64,000 bases of DNA from an uncultured Dorea sp. (GTDB lineage Bacteria; Bacillota; Clostridia; Lachnospirales; Lachnospiraceae): positions 76,927 to 140,926 of the forward strand of contig CAJTRE010000003.1 in NCBI GenBank assembly GCA_910578495.1. The letters are read 5' to 3'. Shown one piece after another: positions 35,621 through 44,023 of this stretch (position 1 is the first letter of the stretch; each line of letters begins with the position of its first letter). A program made the position numbers and the translations under genes. Below the pieces are notes generated by a model. It saw only the letters and a list, made by a program, of their open reading frames with translations. It made no database searches and was not told where the DNA came from.

Positions 35621-36484
35621 TTATCGTTTCTCTCCCATACAGAAAATTGCCAGAACACCAGGACCTGTATGACTACCGATTACTGTTCCGATATTATTGA
35701 CCAGAACATTCTCAACCCCCATTTTTTCGCGAACCATATCCGCAAGATACTCCGCCTCTTCTATACAATCTCCATGAGTGACCATAACAACCTCATTTTT
35801 CCAGTCTTTTGCCTGTTCGAGCGCCATGCTTAAAATCTTATTGATGGATTTTTTACGTCCACGCTCTTTTCCGATAACTTGAAGGCAGCCCTGATTATCC
35901 ACATGAATGATCGGCTTGATCTGAACCATTGTTCCAAGAACTGCAGCCGTCTTAGAGATACGTCCGCCTCTTTGCAGATGATTCAAATCATCTACTGTTA
36001 CATAGTGACAGACGTGCAGTTTGTTTTCCTCCACCCACTGCGCCAGCTCATCCATGGACATCCCCTCTTCTTTTTTCTTGAGCACATAGTAAAGAAGCAC
36101 TCCTTCTCCCATACATGCACACAGCGTATCAATGATAATCACCTTTCGTTCCGGATATTTCTCCTTAAGATCTTCCGCTGCCAGCCGCATACTGTTATAA
36201 GTTCCGCTTAATCCTGAAGAGAACCCAAGATGAAGCACATCCTTTCCCTCTTTTAAAAACGGCTCCAGTTTTTCTCTCGCTTCATCCGGATTGATCTGTG
36301 ATGTAACGGCATTCTTTCCCTCTCTTAGCTTCTGGAAAAACTCTTTTTCTGACAATCCATTTCTATCTTCATATGTCTTGCCTTCAATTGTATATCTAAG
36401 AGCAAATACCGGAATGCCCTTCTCTTCCACCCAAGTTTTTGGAAGATCCATTGTACTGTTTACTGTAATAACATATTCACTCAT
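35621..36484 (-). CDS. DegV family fatty-acid-binding protein
   Basis: A cytosolic two-domain DegV protein, 287 residues, that binds a fatty acid; in Gram-positive bacteria such proteins (FakB) present fatty acids to the kinase FakA. Family blocks seen are NSTMDLP, AVTSQINPDEA, FSSGLSGTYNS and the RGGRISK loop near residue 173. AGGAGG lies before the ATG. No fatty acid kinase gene is nearby, so its partner must be elsewhere. Confidence 0.92.
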   Translation of the reverse strand: MSEYVITVNSTMDLPKTWVEEKGIPVFALRYTIEGKTYEDRNGLSEKEFFQKLREGKNAVTSQINPDEAREKLEPFLKEGKDVLHLGFSSGLSGTYNSMRLAAEDLKEKYPERKVIIIDTLCACMGEGVLLYYVLKKKEEGMSMDELAQWVEENKLHVCHYVTVDDLNHLQRGGRISKTAAVLGTMVQIKPIIHVDNQGCLQVIGKERGRKKSINKILSMALEQAKDWKNEVVMVTHGDCIEEAEYLADMVREKMGVENVLVNNIGTVIGSHTGPGVLAIFCMGEKR

Positions 36485-36547
36485 GTTTTATCCTCCTGAA
36501 AAAATATAATTCATTATAACACCGTCTTATATTTTTCGCAAGAAAAC

Positions 36548-37576
36548 CTAAGAAATCACTCCATCTGTCTTCGCCATATGTACGACCAGATCGATCACCT
36601 TATTGGAATATCCCCATTCATTATCATACCAGGCAATCAATTTAACAAAATCATCCCCAAGCATGATTCCTGCCTTTTCATCAAAAATACAGGTATTATA
36701 ATTTCCCCTAAGGTCACTGGATACAATCTCATCATTATTGTATTCAATGATTCCTTTCATGCTTCCCTGACTTGCTTCCTTCACTGCCTGGCAAATCTCC
36801 TCGTAAGTCGCTTTTGTTTTAAGATGTGCCGTTAAATCTACCACCGAAATATCGTTCGTCGGTACTCGAAAGCTCATACCTGTCATATGGCCATTCAACT
36901 CCGGAATCACCTTTCCTACTGCCTGTGCAGCCCCCGTCGATGAAGGTATGATATTATTAAATACAGATCGACCGGTTCTCCAATCCCGGCCGCCGTTGGA
37001 ATCTACCGGTTTTTGTTTAGACGTAGACGCATGAATCGTAGACATCAAAGCTTTTTCGATACCAAATTTCTCATGGATGACTTTCGCAAGCGGCGCCAGA
37101 CAGTTGGTGGTACAACTTGCATTAGACACGATATCCATGGATGACTCGTAGGTATCTTCATTCACACCTATCACAAAAGTAGGGAAATCGTCTCCCTTAC
37201 CGGGCGCTGTTAAGATCACCTTCTTTGCTCCCCCTGCAAAATGCTTGGCGCAAGTGCCAATCGTACGGAATGCACCCGTCGATTCAATAATATACTCTGC
37301 ACCGCAGCCTGCCCAGTCAATGCCCTCCGGGGCACTCTCACTCAATACCCTGATATCATGTCCATTAATCCGAATCCCCTGCTCCGTAGCCTGTACATCC
37401 CCATAAAATCTGCCGAATACCGAATCATAGCGGATCATATATACCATCTTTTCCAGATCAGCATTGCGCACATTAATTCCGCAGACCTCAATCGGCATGT
37501 CCCGCTGCTCCAGACTGCGCACAATCACTCTTGCAATTCGTCCAAATCCATTGATTCCTACTTTTACCTTTTTCAT
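36548..37576 (-). CDS. gap: Glyceraldehyde-3-phosphate dehydrogenase
   Basis: A 342-residue GAPDH. The catalytic Cys is in SNASCTTNCLAPL and the catalytic His in STIHAST. The NAD-binding fold begins GINGFGRIAR. At the end of the second strand most NAD-dependent enzymes read IND, but here it is GINVRN, so the Asp that selects NAD is missing. That favours NADP use, as in GapB-type enzymes. The ORF extension to 37591 is rejected because GGGAGG lies just before the ATG at 37576. It is a single-gene unit. Confidence 0.93.
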   Translation of the reverse strand: MKKVKVGINGFGRIARVIVRSLEQRDMPIEVCGINVRNADLEKMVYMIRYDSVFGRFYGDVQATEQGIRINGHDIRVLSESAPEGIDWAGCGAEYIIESTGAFRTIGTCAKHFAGGAKKVILTAPGKGDDFPTFVIGVNEDTYESSMDIVSNASCTTNCLAPLAKVIHEKFGIEKALMSTIHASTSKQKPVDSNGGRDWRTGRSVFNNIIPSSTGAAQAVGKVIPELNGHMTGMSFRVPTNDISVVDLTAHLKTKATYEEICQAVKEASQGSMKGIIEYNNDEIVSSDLRGNYNTCIFDEKAGIMLGDDFVKLIAWYDNEWGYSNKVIDLVVHMAKTDGVIS

Positions 37577-37710
37577 AATAACCTCCCGCAAACATATAAA
37601 TAATTCACTTGGAGTATAGCACTCTTTGATAGCACAGACAACCTAAGTTTATATCTTAACAAGACTACTATTTTATTAACAGGATTAACATTCTTTTCAC
37701 ATACATTTTC

Positions 37711-37873
37711 GTAACAGTTCAGCCCGCGCCATTCGCAAAACCGCACTAACGTGCTATTCGTTGCTGTGCAACTATTTTTGCTCATAATCTGGCGCTCCGC
37801 TCATAGTCGGTAAAATACACTCACTCATGCAAGCATGATTCGTTTATTTTGCCGACTATGGCTGAACTGTTAC
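37711..37873. repeat. Dispersed repeat, copy 6, full-length 163-bp element
   Basis: The termini are perfect 13-bp inverted repeats (GTAACAGTTCAGC / GCTGAACTGTTAC). Inside are a GCACTAACGTGC hairpin and a long stem (arms 37802-37817 and 37845-37860, one mismatch) capped by CATGC-AA-GCATG. It ends seven bases before the stop codon of the germination gene. It encodes no ORF of note. The left 87 bp recur at 43118-43204 with 8 mismatches. Confidence 0.88.
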
Positions 37874-37880
37874 ACATTTT

Positions 37881-39242
37881 CTAATTCAGTTTAATATTCA
37901 GGTAACTCCGTCCCGACAATGTCTTATTAAAGCAAATGCTGCAAACGATAATAACAAAACCTGCAAGAAATCCCCACCAGTTAAAGAGCGCCGTTAATAT
38001 CAAAAGCTCAAGCCTCATAAATTTGAGCGCGTAACCCAGCTCAAAATTGGGCTGCGTATAATTCGCCACTGCCACAAACGCCATATACAGCATAACCTCC
38101 GCATTAAACCAGCCGGATTTTACCGAAAATTCTCCCATAACAAGACCTGCAATCACACTGAGTGGGGTACTTAACATACTCGGCGTATTAAGAGCTGCAA
38201 GCCGCAGGCCGTCAATTGCAACTTCCAGCATCAGAAGTTGAAACACAAGTGGAATATTCACCGTATCTTTCACTGCCACAAACTGAAACATCTCCGGCAA
38301 CCACTCCAGATTCTGCATAAACAGTAAAAATAACGGTGTCAGAAATACCGTCAGAAAACTTATCAACCCTCTGGAGGCTTTTAAATAAACTCTTGTCAGC
38401 GTAGGAAAATAATAATCATTCGCTTCCTCAATAATGTCGTACACAGATGTTGGAAGAATCATTGCAGACGGTGAATTATCCACTAGAATCACAATCTTTC
38501 CCTCCAAAAGACACGCCGCCGCTGTGTCCGGTCTCTCGGTAAACTTGAATTTAGGAAACGGATTGTACCATTTCCGCTTAAACAGACATTCCGCAAGACT
38601 TTGCTGATTCATGCGAAGATCGTCTGTTTTTATATTTTGTATCCGTTTTGTTACGTTATCAAGAAGTGCCTTATCCACCCGGTCTGTCATATAGCAGATT
38701 GCCACATCACTGCGGGAACTATCCCCCACTTCTGTCATCTCCATGACAAGATGAGGATCTCTGATTCTTCTGCGCATAAGCGCCGTATTAAACACAATCG
38801 TCTCCACAAAACCATCTCTGGAACCTCGCAGTGATTTATCCTTATCCGGCTCGTCCACCCCTCTTGCAGGATACGTCCGACAGTCAATGGCAATTCCCGC
38901 CTCATATCCATCAATAAACAGACAGGTAACGCCGGAAAGTACATTTTTTACCGCTTGGTCAAAGTCCCCAAGAATATCCACTTCCACGTAGGGAATAAAC
39001 TGTCTGGAAAACTGCTGGGCATCCGGCGGCATTTCCTCTTCCTTTACTTTAATGAGCGAATCCATCAGCTTTAACATGACTTCATCTTTCATAAATCCAT
39101 CAATAAAATAGAAAGACGCCATACGGTTTCCTATCATAAGATCCCTCTGCAAAACATCGAAACTTTCTTTCACCGGAAGAATCTCATTCATATAAGACGA
39201 ATTTTCTTCTCTGGACGCAGTTATTTTCTTTCTTTCTATCAT
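37881..39242 (-). CDS. Spore germination protein, GerA/SpoVAF family
   Basis: A membrane protein of the GerA family, about 453 residues. The N-terminal soluble domain (to about 285) includes LFIDGYEAGIAIDCRTYPARGVDEP; the membrane part has about five helices and ends without a long tail. These proteins form nutrient-germinant receptor subunits or the related SpoVAF. No GerB or GerC partner is next to it, so a SpoVAF-like role is more likely. GGAGG lies before tandem ATG codons; the second is taken. Its presence supports a spore-forming host. Confidence 0.88.
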   Translation of the reverse strand: MIERKKITASREENSSYMNEILPVKESFDVLQRDLMIGNRMASFYFIDGFMKDEVMLKLMDSLIKVKEEEMPPDAQQFSRQFIPYVEVDILGDFDQAVKNVLSGVTCLFIDGYEAGIAIDCRTYPARGVDEPDKDKSLRGSRDGFVETIVFNTALMRRRIRDPHLVMEMTEVGDSSRSDVAICYMTDRVDKALLDNVTKRIQNIKTDDLRMNQQSLAECLFKRKWYNPFPKFKFTERPDTAAACLLEGKIVILVDNSPSAMILPTSVYDIIEEANDYYFPTLTRVYLKASRGLISFLTVFLTPLFLLFMQNLEWLPEMFQFVAVKDTVNIPLVFQLLMLEVAIDGLRLAALNTPSMLSTPLSVIAGLVMGEFSVKSGWFNAEVMLYMAFVAVANYTQPNFELGYALKFMRLELLILTALFNWWGFLAGFVIIVCSICFNKTLSGRSYLNIKLN

Positions 39243-39342
39243 CATAGTCCTCCATCTAGGTTCATATTTTCCGGTTCATACCTGCACATAGTATTTCCCG
39301 GCTTTCCGTAAAATATTCGCAGCTTATCCATCTGATCCTATT

Positions 39343-39372
39343 AAAAAAAGACAGTCGCTTGCAACTGTCCTT
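39343..39372 (-). terminator. Terminator after the dUTPase gene
   Basis: On the minus strand GACAGTTGC pairs with GCGACTGTC and is followed by seven T. Confidence 0.8.
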
Positions 39373-39389
39373 TCCCGTCTTTCATCTAT

Positions 39390-39911
39390 CTAGTAACTAT
39401 TTGTAGTACTCCCAAATCCGCCATTTCGGGCTGTCGTCACCTCATCATCCATAGTAATGCCATACTCCACAAAAATCCCCTGCATAAATCCAGTTCCTGC
39501 CGCAATCTTCACTATCTTTCCCTCGTTGCTGTCATTGGTAATCTTCGCAAAAATGTGCCCTTCATTATCAGAATTATAATAATCACTGTCAATAATTCCA
39601 ACCGTATTATTAAGCTGCAAGCGGAACTTGAAACCAAGTCCGCTTCTTGGATAACACTTTAACACCCAGTTCTCCTCCATCTGCACGCGAATCCCGGTCG
39701 GAATCTTACATGTCTCTCCCGGCGCCAGTTCAATATCCACTGGAGCATAGAAATCATATCCTGCACTTCCCGCAGTCGCTCTCTTTGGGAGCTTCAAGGA
39801 CTCATAAATCTGCCGAAGCGTTTGCTCCCCGCATATGCCAAATGTATCCGTATACCCTTCCTTAAACTGCTCAAAACTCACTTTATAAAACTGCGCAACT
39901 CTTCTGGCCAT
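39390..39911 (-). CDS. dut: dUTP diphosphatase
   Basis: A trimeric dUTPase that converts dUTP to dUMP and keeps uracil out of DNA. All five family motifs can be seen: GSAGYDF, PRSGLG, GIIDSDY, GTGFMQGIF and the C-terminal RNGGFGSTT. An N-terminal extension of about 40 residues is longer than in short family members. The TTG at 39929 is rejected because AGAGG falls inside it; the ATG at 39911 is preferred. It stands alone. Confidence 0.92.
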   Translation of the reverse strand: MARRVAQFYKVSFEQFKEGYTDTFGICGEQTLRQIYESLKLPKRATAGSAGYDFYAPVDIELAPGETCKIPTGIRVQMEENWVLKCYPRSGLGFKFRLQLNNTVGIIDSDYYNSDNEGHIFAKITNDSNEGKIVKIAAGTGFMQGIFVEYGITMDDEVTTARNGGFGSTTNSY

Positions 39912-39990
39912 CTGTCTGTACCTCTTCAATATTTCGTAATATTTCCCTGTTCTCTATGATATCCTGTAATCCTCAACTATCTTATCACCG

Positions 39991-40019
39991 AGTAAAAGCA
40001 CCGTCAAGGTGCTTTTACT
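39991..40019 (-). terminator. Terminator of the tryptophan ABC transporter operon
   Basis: A 12-bp perfect stem AGTAAAAGCACC / GGTGCTTTTACT around a five-base loop, overlapping the stop codon of the ATPase gene. The T-tract is within the descending arm. Confidence 0.78.
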
Positions 40020-40791
40020 AATTTCCACATTCGATACTAATTTCATTAAAAATCTTCAAAATATCCTCCACAGAAGTATCAGCCTTCTCTTCTTTCTTTC
40101 TGTCCAGCACTGCTTCCCCCTGATGCATCATAAGCAATCGGTCGCCGTATTCAACTGCATATCTGAGATTGTGCGTCACCATGATTGTAGTGAGTCTCTT
40201 CTCTTTGACAATCTGATCCGTCAGTTTCATAATCAGTTCCGCCGTCTTTGGATCTAACGCCGCAGTATGTTCATCCAGGATTAGAAACTCTATCGGTGTC
40301 ATTGTAGACATCAGAAGCGCCATCGCCTGTCTCTGCCCTCCGGACAATGCCCCGACTTTCACATCCATCTTCTGCTCCAGTCCCAGATTCAACTGACTTA
40401 ACAACTCCCTGTAATAATCAATCCTGCTTTTATTTGTTCCCCAGGAAAGACCGTACACTTTCCCTTTATGATCAGCCAAAGCCATATTCTCTAAAATCGT
40501 CATGGATGGGCAGGTTCCAAGCGCCGGGTTCTGATAAACGCGTCCAATCCTTCGGTTTCTCTTATACTCTTTCTCCCTTGTAATATCCTTATCCCCCACT
40601 ATGATCTGTCCGCCTTCAGGTAAAATACTGCCACAGATAAGATTCAGCATAGATGTTTTCCCAGAACCGTTACTGCCGACTACAGAAACAAATTCTCCGT
40701 CTTCCACTTTCAAATTAAAGTGATCAAACAGGCACATTTCATTGACTGTACCCGGATTATAATATTTTTGTATGTTTCTAAGTTCAAGCAT
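40018..40791 (-). CDS. ABC transporter ATPase, probable tryptophan uptake (TrpZ-like)
   Basis: A 257-residue ABC ATPase. Walker A is GSNGSGKTS, signature LSGGQRQAM and Walker B FLILDEHTAALD; the DEHTAALD form is typical of the ATPase paired with ABC_sub_bind-type binding proteins. It overlaps the permease gene by 8 bp. With the permease and lipoprotein upstream it forms a complete uptake system, and the Trp-specific T-box in front suggests tryptophan as substrate. Confidence 0.88.
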   Translation of the reverse strand: MLELRNIQKYYNPGTVNEMCLFDHFNLKVEDGEFVSVVGSNGSGKTSMLNLICGSILPEGGQIIVGDKDITREKEYKRNRRIGRVYQNPALGTCPSMTILENMALADHKGKVYGLSWGTNKSRIDYYRELLSQLNLGLEQKMDVKVGALSGGQRQAMALLMSTMTPIEFLILDEHTAALDPKTAELIMKLTDQIVKEKRLTTIMVTHNLRYAVEYGDRLLMMHQGEAVLDRKKEEKADTSVEDILKIFNEISIECGN

Positions 40792-41665
40792 TCTTTTTCA
40801 CCTTCGACTTTCTCTCCATACTGATAACCAAAATAACAAGGAACAATACTGCTGTAATCAGTTTCATGAACTGTGGTGCAAAATTGCGGATTGCCACCGC
40901 CACACAGGCTTTATAGATCACAGAACCAATCAGCACCGCCGTTGTCGCCTTTAAAAATGTGAGCTTTTTACAAATACTCATTCCGATAATGACACTGGCA
41001 AGACCAATCACAATCGCACCTGTTCCCATAGATATTTCAAACACCCGCTCTTCCTGGGCAAACACACAGCCTGCCAGTGACACCAGTCCGTTTGCGGTCG
41101 CAAGTCCTAAGATTTTCACATTTCCCTTATCTTCCGCCAGTGAAGTAACTACAATCTCATTGTCTCCCACCGCCCGGAGCAGATACCCTGATTTTGTCTT
41201 CATATACAGATCCAGCAACAGTTTACAAATTAGCGAAATGACCAGTACCACAATGAGCGTTGTATACGATCTTGCACCCTCCGGAATCACTTTTTCTATC
41301 CCGTCGTTTTTAAAAATAGTCTTCTGTGAAAACAACGGAACATTGGACGTTCCTGCAATTGTGAGGTTAATCGTCCAAAGAGCGGTCATCATAATAATTC
41401 CCGACAACAAATCCCGTACCTTTCCTTTCACATGTATAATCCCTGTACAGACTCCTGCCAAAACACCCGCTGCAAACGATGCCGGAAGTGTCAGATACGG
41501 ATTCACTCCCTTCGTCAGAAGATATGCCGTAATCGCCGCTCCAAGTGGAAAACTTCCATCCACCGTAAGATCCGGAAAATCCAGAATCTTATAGGTAATA
41601 TACACGCCAAGCGCCAATATTCCATATATGAATCCCTGTTCTAAAATTGTTATTATAAAATCCAT
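40784..41665 (-). CDS. ABC transporter permease, probable tryptophan uptake (TrpY-like)
   Basis: An integral membrane protein of about 293 residues with eight or nine helices, related to the COG4120 uncharacterised permeases and the streptococcal TrpY. The block ITYKILDFPDLTVDGSFPLG is characteristic. A GTG at 41677 could give four extra residues; the ATG at 41665 matches the family N terminus. It lies 28 bp after the binding protein gene and overlaps the ATPase gene. Confidence 0.88.
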   Translation of the reverse strand: MDFIITILEQGFIYGILALGVYITYKILDFPDLTVDGSFPLGAAITAYLLTKGVNPYLTLPASFAAGVLAGVCTGIIHVKGKVRDLLSGIIMMTALWTINLTIAGTSNVPLFSQKTIFKNDGIEKVIPEGARSYTTLIVVLVISLICKLLLDLYMKTKSGYLLRAVGDNEIVVTSLAEDKGNVKILGLATANGLVSLAGCVFAQEERVFEISMGTGAIVIGLASVIIGMSICKKLTFLKATTAVLIGSVIYKACVAVAIRNFAPQFMKLITAVLFLVILVISMERKSKVKKNA

Positions 41666-41693
41666 AAAGCCGCCCACACTCTCTTTCTATTAT

Positions 41694-42704
41694 TTATTTG
41701 GAAATCTCTGAAAAGCTCTCCACAGCGCTGTCTGAAAGTTCCTGCGGTACGGTAACGCCTAAGTTCTCTGCCACCTTAGTATTTACATAAAATCCAGGCT
41801 CTGTAATCGTCTCGTAGGACAGTTCTTCGGCTTTCTTTTCACCTTTTAACACTTGTGCCGCCATTTTTCCGGTCTGTTTTCCAAGTGCGATATAATCCAG
41901 TCCCTCTGCCGCCAGACATCCAAGTTTCACCTGTTCAATCTCACTTCCAAATACTGGAATCTTCTTTTCATTTGCTTTCTCAAGGATTGTCGGAAGAGAT
42001 GCCACCACAGTATTATCCGTAAGGTTTGTAAGGCAGTCCGTCTTACTTAACAGATCATCTGCCGCCAGCGGAATATCAGCCGTAACAGTAATACCGCTCT
42101 CTACGATCTCAAAATCATATTTCCCTGCCAGTTCTTTATATTCTGCAATGGCAGATACAGAATTTGCCTCGCTCGTCGTATACATAATGCCAATTTTCTT
42201 TGCCTCCGGCAAAAGTTTGCGAATCATCTGGAGCTGTGCGTCAATAGGCAGTTTATCCGATGTACCCGTTACATTTCCCACAGAGTTGCCTTCTTTATCC
42301 GAAAGTTCTGCCTGAACTGGATCTGTTACGGCTGTATAGATTACCGGAATATCACTGTCCATAGCGGCGTTATAGGCGCTCTGTGCACTCGGTGTTGCAA
42401 TTGCACAGATCATATCCACTTTTCCTGACACAAAACTATCAGAAATCTGTCCTGCGGTTCCCATATCAGCCGCCGCATTTTTATATTCCACTTTCAGATT
42501 CTTTCCCTCTGTGATTCCTTCTTCCTCTAATCCCATGAGAAAACCCTCTCTACAGTTGTCTAAAGATCCATGTTCTGCAAACTGCTCAATCCCGATGGTA
42601 TAAGTCTTCTCTCCAGAATCTTTCGCTCCCTCAGAAGAACCGCAGCCTGTCATTGCCGTTAACATTGTCATTATTAATAATCCTGCTAATACTCTTTTTT
42701 TCAT
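41694..42704 (-). CDS. Substrate-binding lipoprotein, probable tryptophan uptake (TrpX-like)
   Basis: A 336-residue extracellular binding protein of the ABC_sub_bind family, anchored through C21 of the lipobox (TAMTGC). Its start MKKRVLAGLLIM is a lipoprotein signal. Key stretches are KTYTIGIEQFAEHGSLDNCR and IPVIYTAVTDPVQAEL. In streptococci the homologous TrpXYZ genes transport tryptophan; the upstream T-box with a UGG specifier supports the same here. AAAAGGAG lies before the ATG. Confidence 0.88.
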   Translation of the reverse strand: MKKRVLAGLLIMTMLTAMTGCGSSEGAKDSGEKTYTIGIEQFAEHGSLDNCREGFLMGLEEEGITEGKNLKVEYKNAAADMGTAGQISDSFVSGKVDMICAIATPSAQSAYNAAMDSDIPVIYTAVTDPVQAELSDKEGNSVGNVTGTSDKLPIDAQLQMIRKLLPEAKKIGIMYTTSEANSVSAIAEYKELAGKYDFEIVESGITVTADIPLAADDLLSKTDCLTNLTDNTVVASLPTILEKANEKKIPVFGSEIEQVKLGCLAAEGLDYIALGKQTGKMAAQVLKGEKKAEELSYETITEPGFYVNTKVAENLGVTVPQELSDSAVESFSEISK

Positions 42705-42776
42705 TGTTTTGTCTCCTTTTCTTTTATTTGTTTGATGTTAGGAGAAAAATTTGAACAGGAACCTCGCTTCACTAAT

Positions 42777-43055
42777 AAAAAACCACCTCAAACCAAAGGT
42801 TTGAGGCGGTAATAATATCTTACTATCGCGGTACCACTCAAATTGACGAATCGTCCACTTTTCCCATGTACTAACATACACTCCTGATTGATAACGGGTT
42901 CGGTTCCCGCCTGCTCCTACTCTCCAAAGATTTCAGGCAGTCCTCGAAAGGCCATTCAACTATCTGCTCCATACGACAATCCCACCACCTGCCGCTCTCT
43001 GAAATATCGTCAGATAATTTACTATTCTTTCTCAACGGTTTTTCATAATTGTTAT
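42777..43055 (-). promoter_or_regulatory. T-box riboswitch, tryptophan-specific (UGG specifier)
   Basis: The minus-strand RNA shows the T-box core GAGTGGTACCGCG (42828-42839) and a terminator CCGCCTCAAACC / GGTTTGAGGTGG followed by six T (42777-42809). Upstream are the stem I signatures AGTAA and AGAGAG. The upper stem TATCTG pairs with CAGATA, and the strand after it reads GAATGGCC, giving TGG at 42952-42954 as the specifier codon (Trp). Uncharged tRNA-Trp should turn on the transporter genes downstream. Confidence 0.9.
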
Positions 43056-43059
43056 ATAT

Positions 43060-43088
43060 ACTTTAATTCAATAAAGTACATTTGTCAA
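43060..43088 (-). promoter_or_regulatory. Promoter of the Trp T-box operon
   Basis: On the minus strand TTGACA (43083-43088) and TAAAGT (43060-43065) with a 17 bp spacer. Confidence 0.55.
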
Positions 43089-43117
43089 GATATTTTTTTT
43101 ATTATATGTAATTATGT

Positions 43118-43204
43118 GTAACAGTTCAGCCCGAACCATTCGCAAAACCGCACTAATGTGCTATTCATTGCTACGCAGCTATTTTTGCTCATAATCTAGC
43201 GCTC
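43118..43204. repeat. Dispersed repeat, copy 7 (half element)
   Basis: This copy matches the left 87 bp of the element at 37711-37873 at 79 of 87 positions, without gaps. The right half is missing. A G-to-A difference from the other copy turns CAG into TAG at 43196-43198, which is the stop codon of the XRE regulator gene. Confidence 0.88.
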
Positions 43205-43660
43205 AGCAACACTTCTTCCAAGAACATAAACGCCAATTATCATTTCAGCAATTGATATTCCCAACAAAATTCCAGAAAAGAAGTCCTTAATATTTGAACC
43301 GTCAATTGAATATGAAAGTGCCTGTAAAGCACCCCCCATTACAACCAGTAAAATACCAAATACTAGATTTTTTTGTTTTTCTAATTCTTGAATTCGCCTT
43401 AATAAATCAACAATCTGTTCATCATCATATAAACGGATGTTTTTTTCTCCTGCTTCTCCACCGTCTATCAATTCAGCAACAGTGATTTGTAATTCCTCAC
43501 ACAAATTTTTAATAATAGAATAATCTGGCATACATTTACCAGTTTCCCATTTTGAAATAGTTTTATTTGATACACCAAGTTTTTCTGCCAACTGTTCTTG
43601 TGTATAATTCTTTTCTTTCCTTTTCCGGGATATAAATTTTCCTGTAGCTAATTGGTTCAT
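43196..43660 (-). CDS. XRE-family regulator with C-terminal membrane helices
   Basis: An N-terminal Cro/C1-type helix-turn-helix (residues 3-60, including QEQLAEKLGVSNKTISKWE) is followed by a short linker and two hydrophobic segments near residues 97-113 and 125-147. Such membrane-linked XRE proteins occur near bacteriocin or ABC transporter loci and could sense a surface signal. GGAGG is eight bases before the ATG at 43660. The last two codons and the stop come from a dispersed repeat, so the natural C terminus may have been cut. Confidence 0.8.
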   Translation of the reverse strand: MNQLATGKFISRKRKEKNYTQEQLAEKLGVSNKTISKWETGKCMPDYSIIKNLCEELQITVAELIDGGEAGEKNIRLYDDEQIVDLLRRIQELEKQKNLVFGILLVVMGGALQALSYSIDGSNIKDFFSGILLGISIAEMIIGVYVLGRSVAER

Positions 43661-43853
43661 CTTCATTACCTCCATTTTTGTTATTTATAATTTAAGATTA
43701 TCATTTTTTCTATTCATAATTACATCCCCTATATGGAGAATTTAGATATAAAACCATTTTGAATTAACATTTTGAAAAAAAGTTCCTTTACTAATCCGAT
43801 GATTAAAGTTAGAAATGATACAACCGTATATACGATAAAGTAGAAATAACAGA

Positions 43854-43961
43854 TTACTCTGAATGTTGTGGAACATTCATACAAAATTGCGGATTTAATT
43901 TACTCATATTGCTTGCCACCTTTCTCTGTTCTCTCAAAACATCAATATCCACTATGTTCAT
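43854..43961 (-). CDS. Small ORF of 35 codons, doubtful
   Basis: An ATG with AGGA four bases upstream opens a 35-codon frame (MNIVDIDVLREQRK...) ending in TAA. It lies in the otherwise empty 360 bp between the regulator and the decayed exporter. I recognise no family; it may be a fragment of a lost gene or a chance ORF. The rest of 43661-44023 holds nothing I can support. Confidence 0.25.
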   Translation of the reverse strand: MNIVDIDVLREQRKVASNMSKLNPQFCMNVPQHSE

Positions 43962-44023
43962 AATATCCTGCTTTACATCACTATTTAACTGCTACTCTTT
44001 CTATCCTGTATACAAAATATCCT

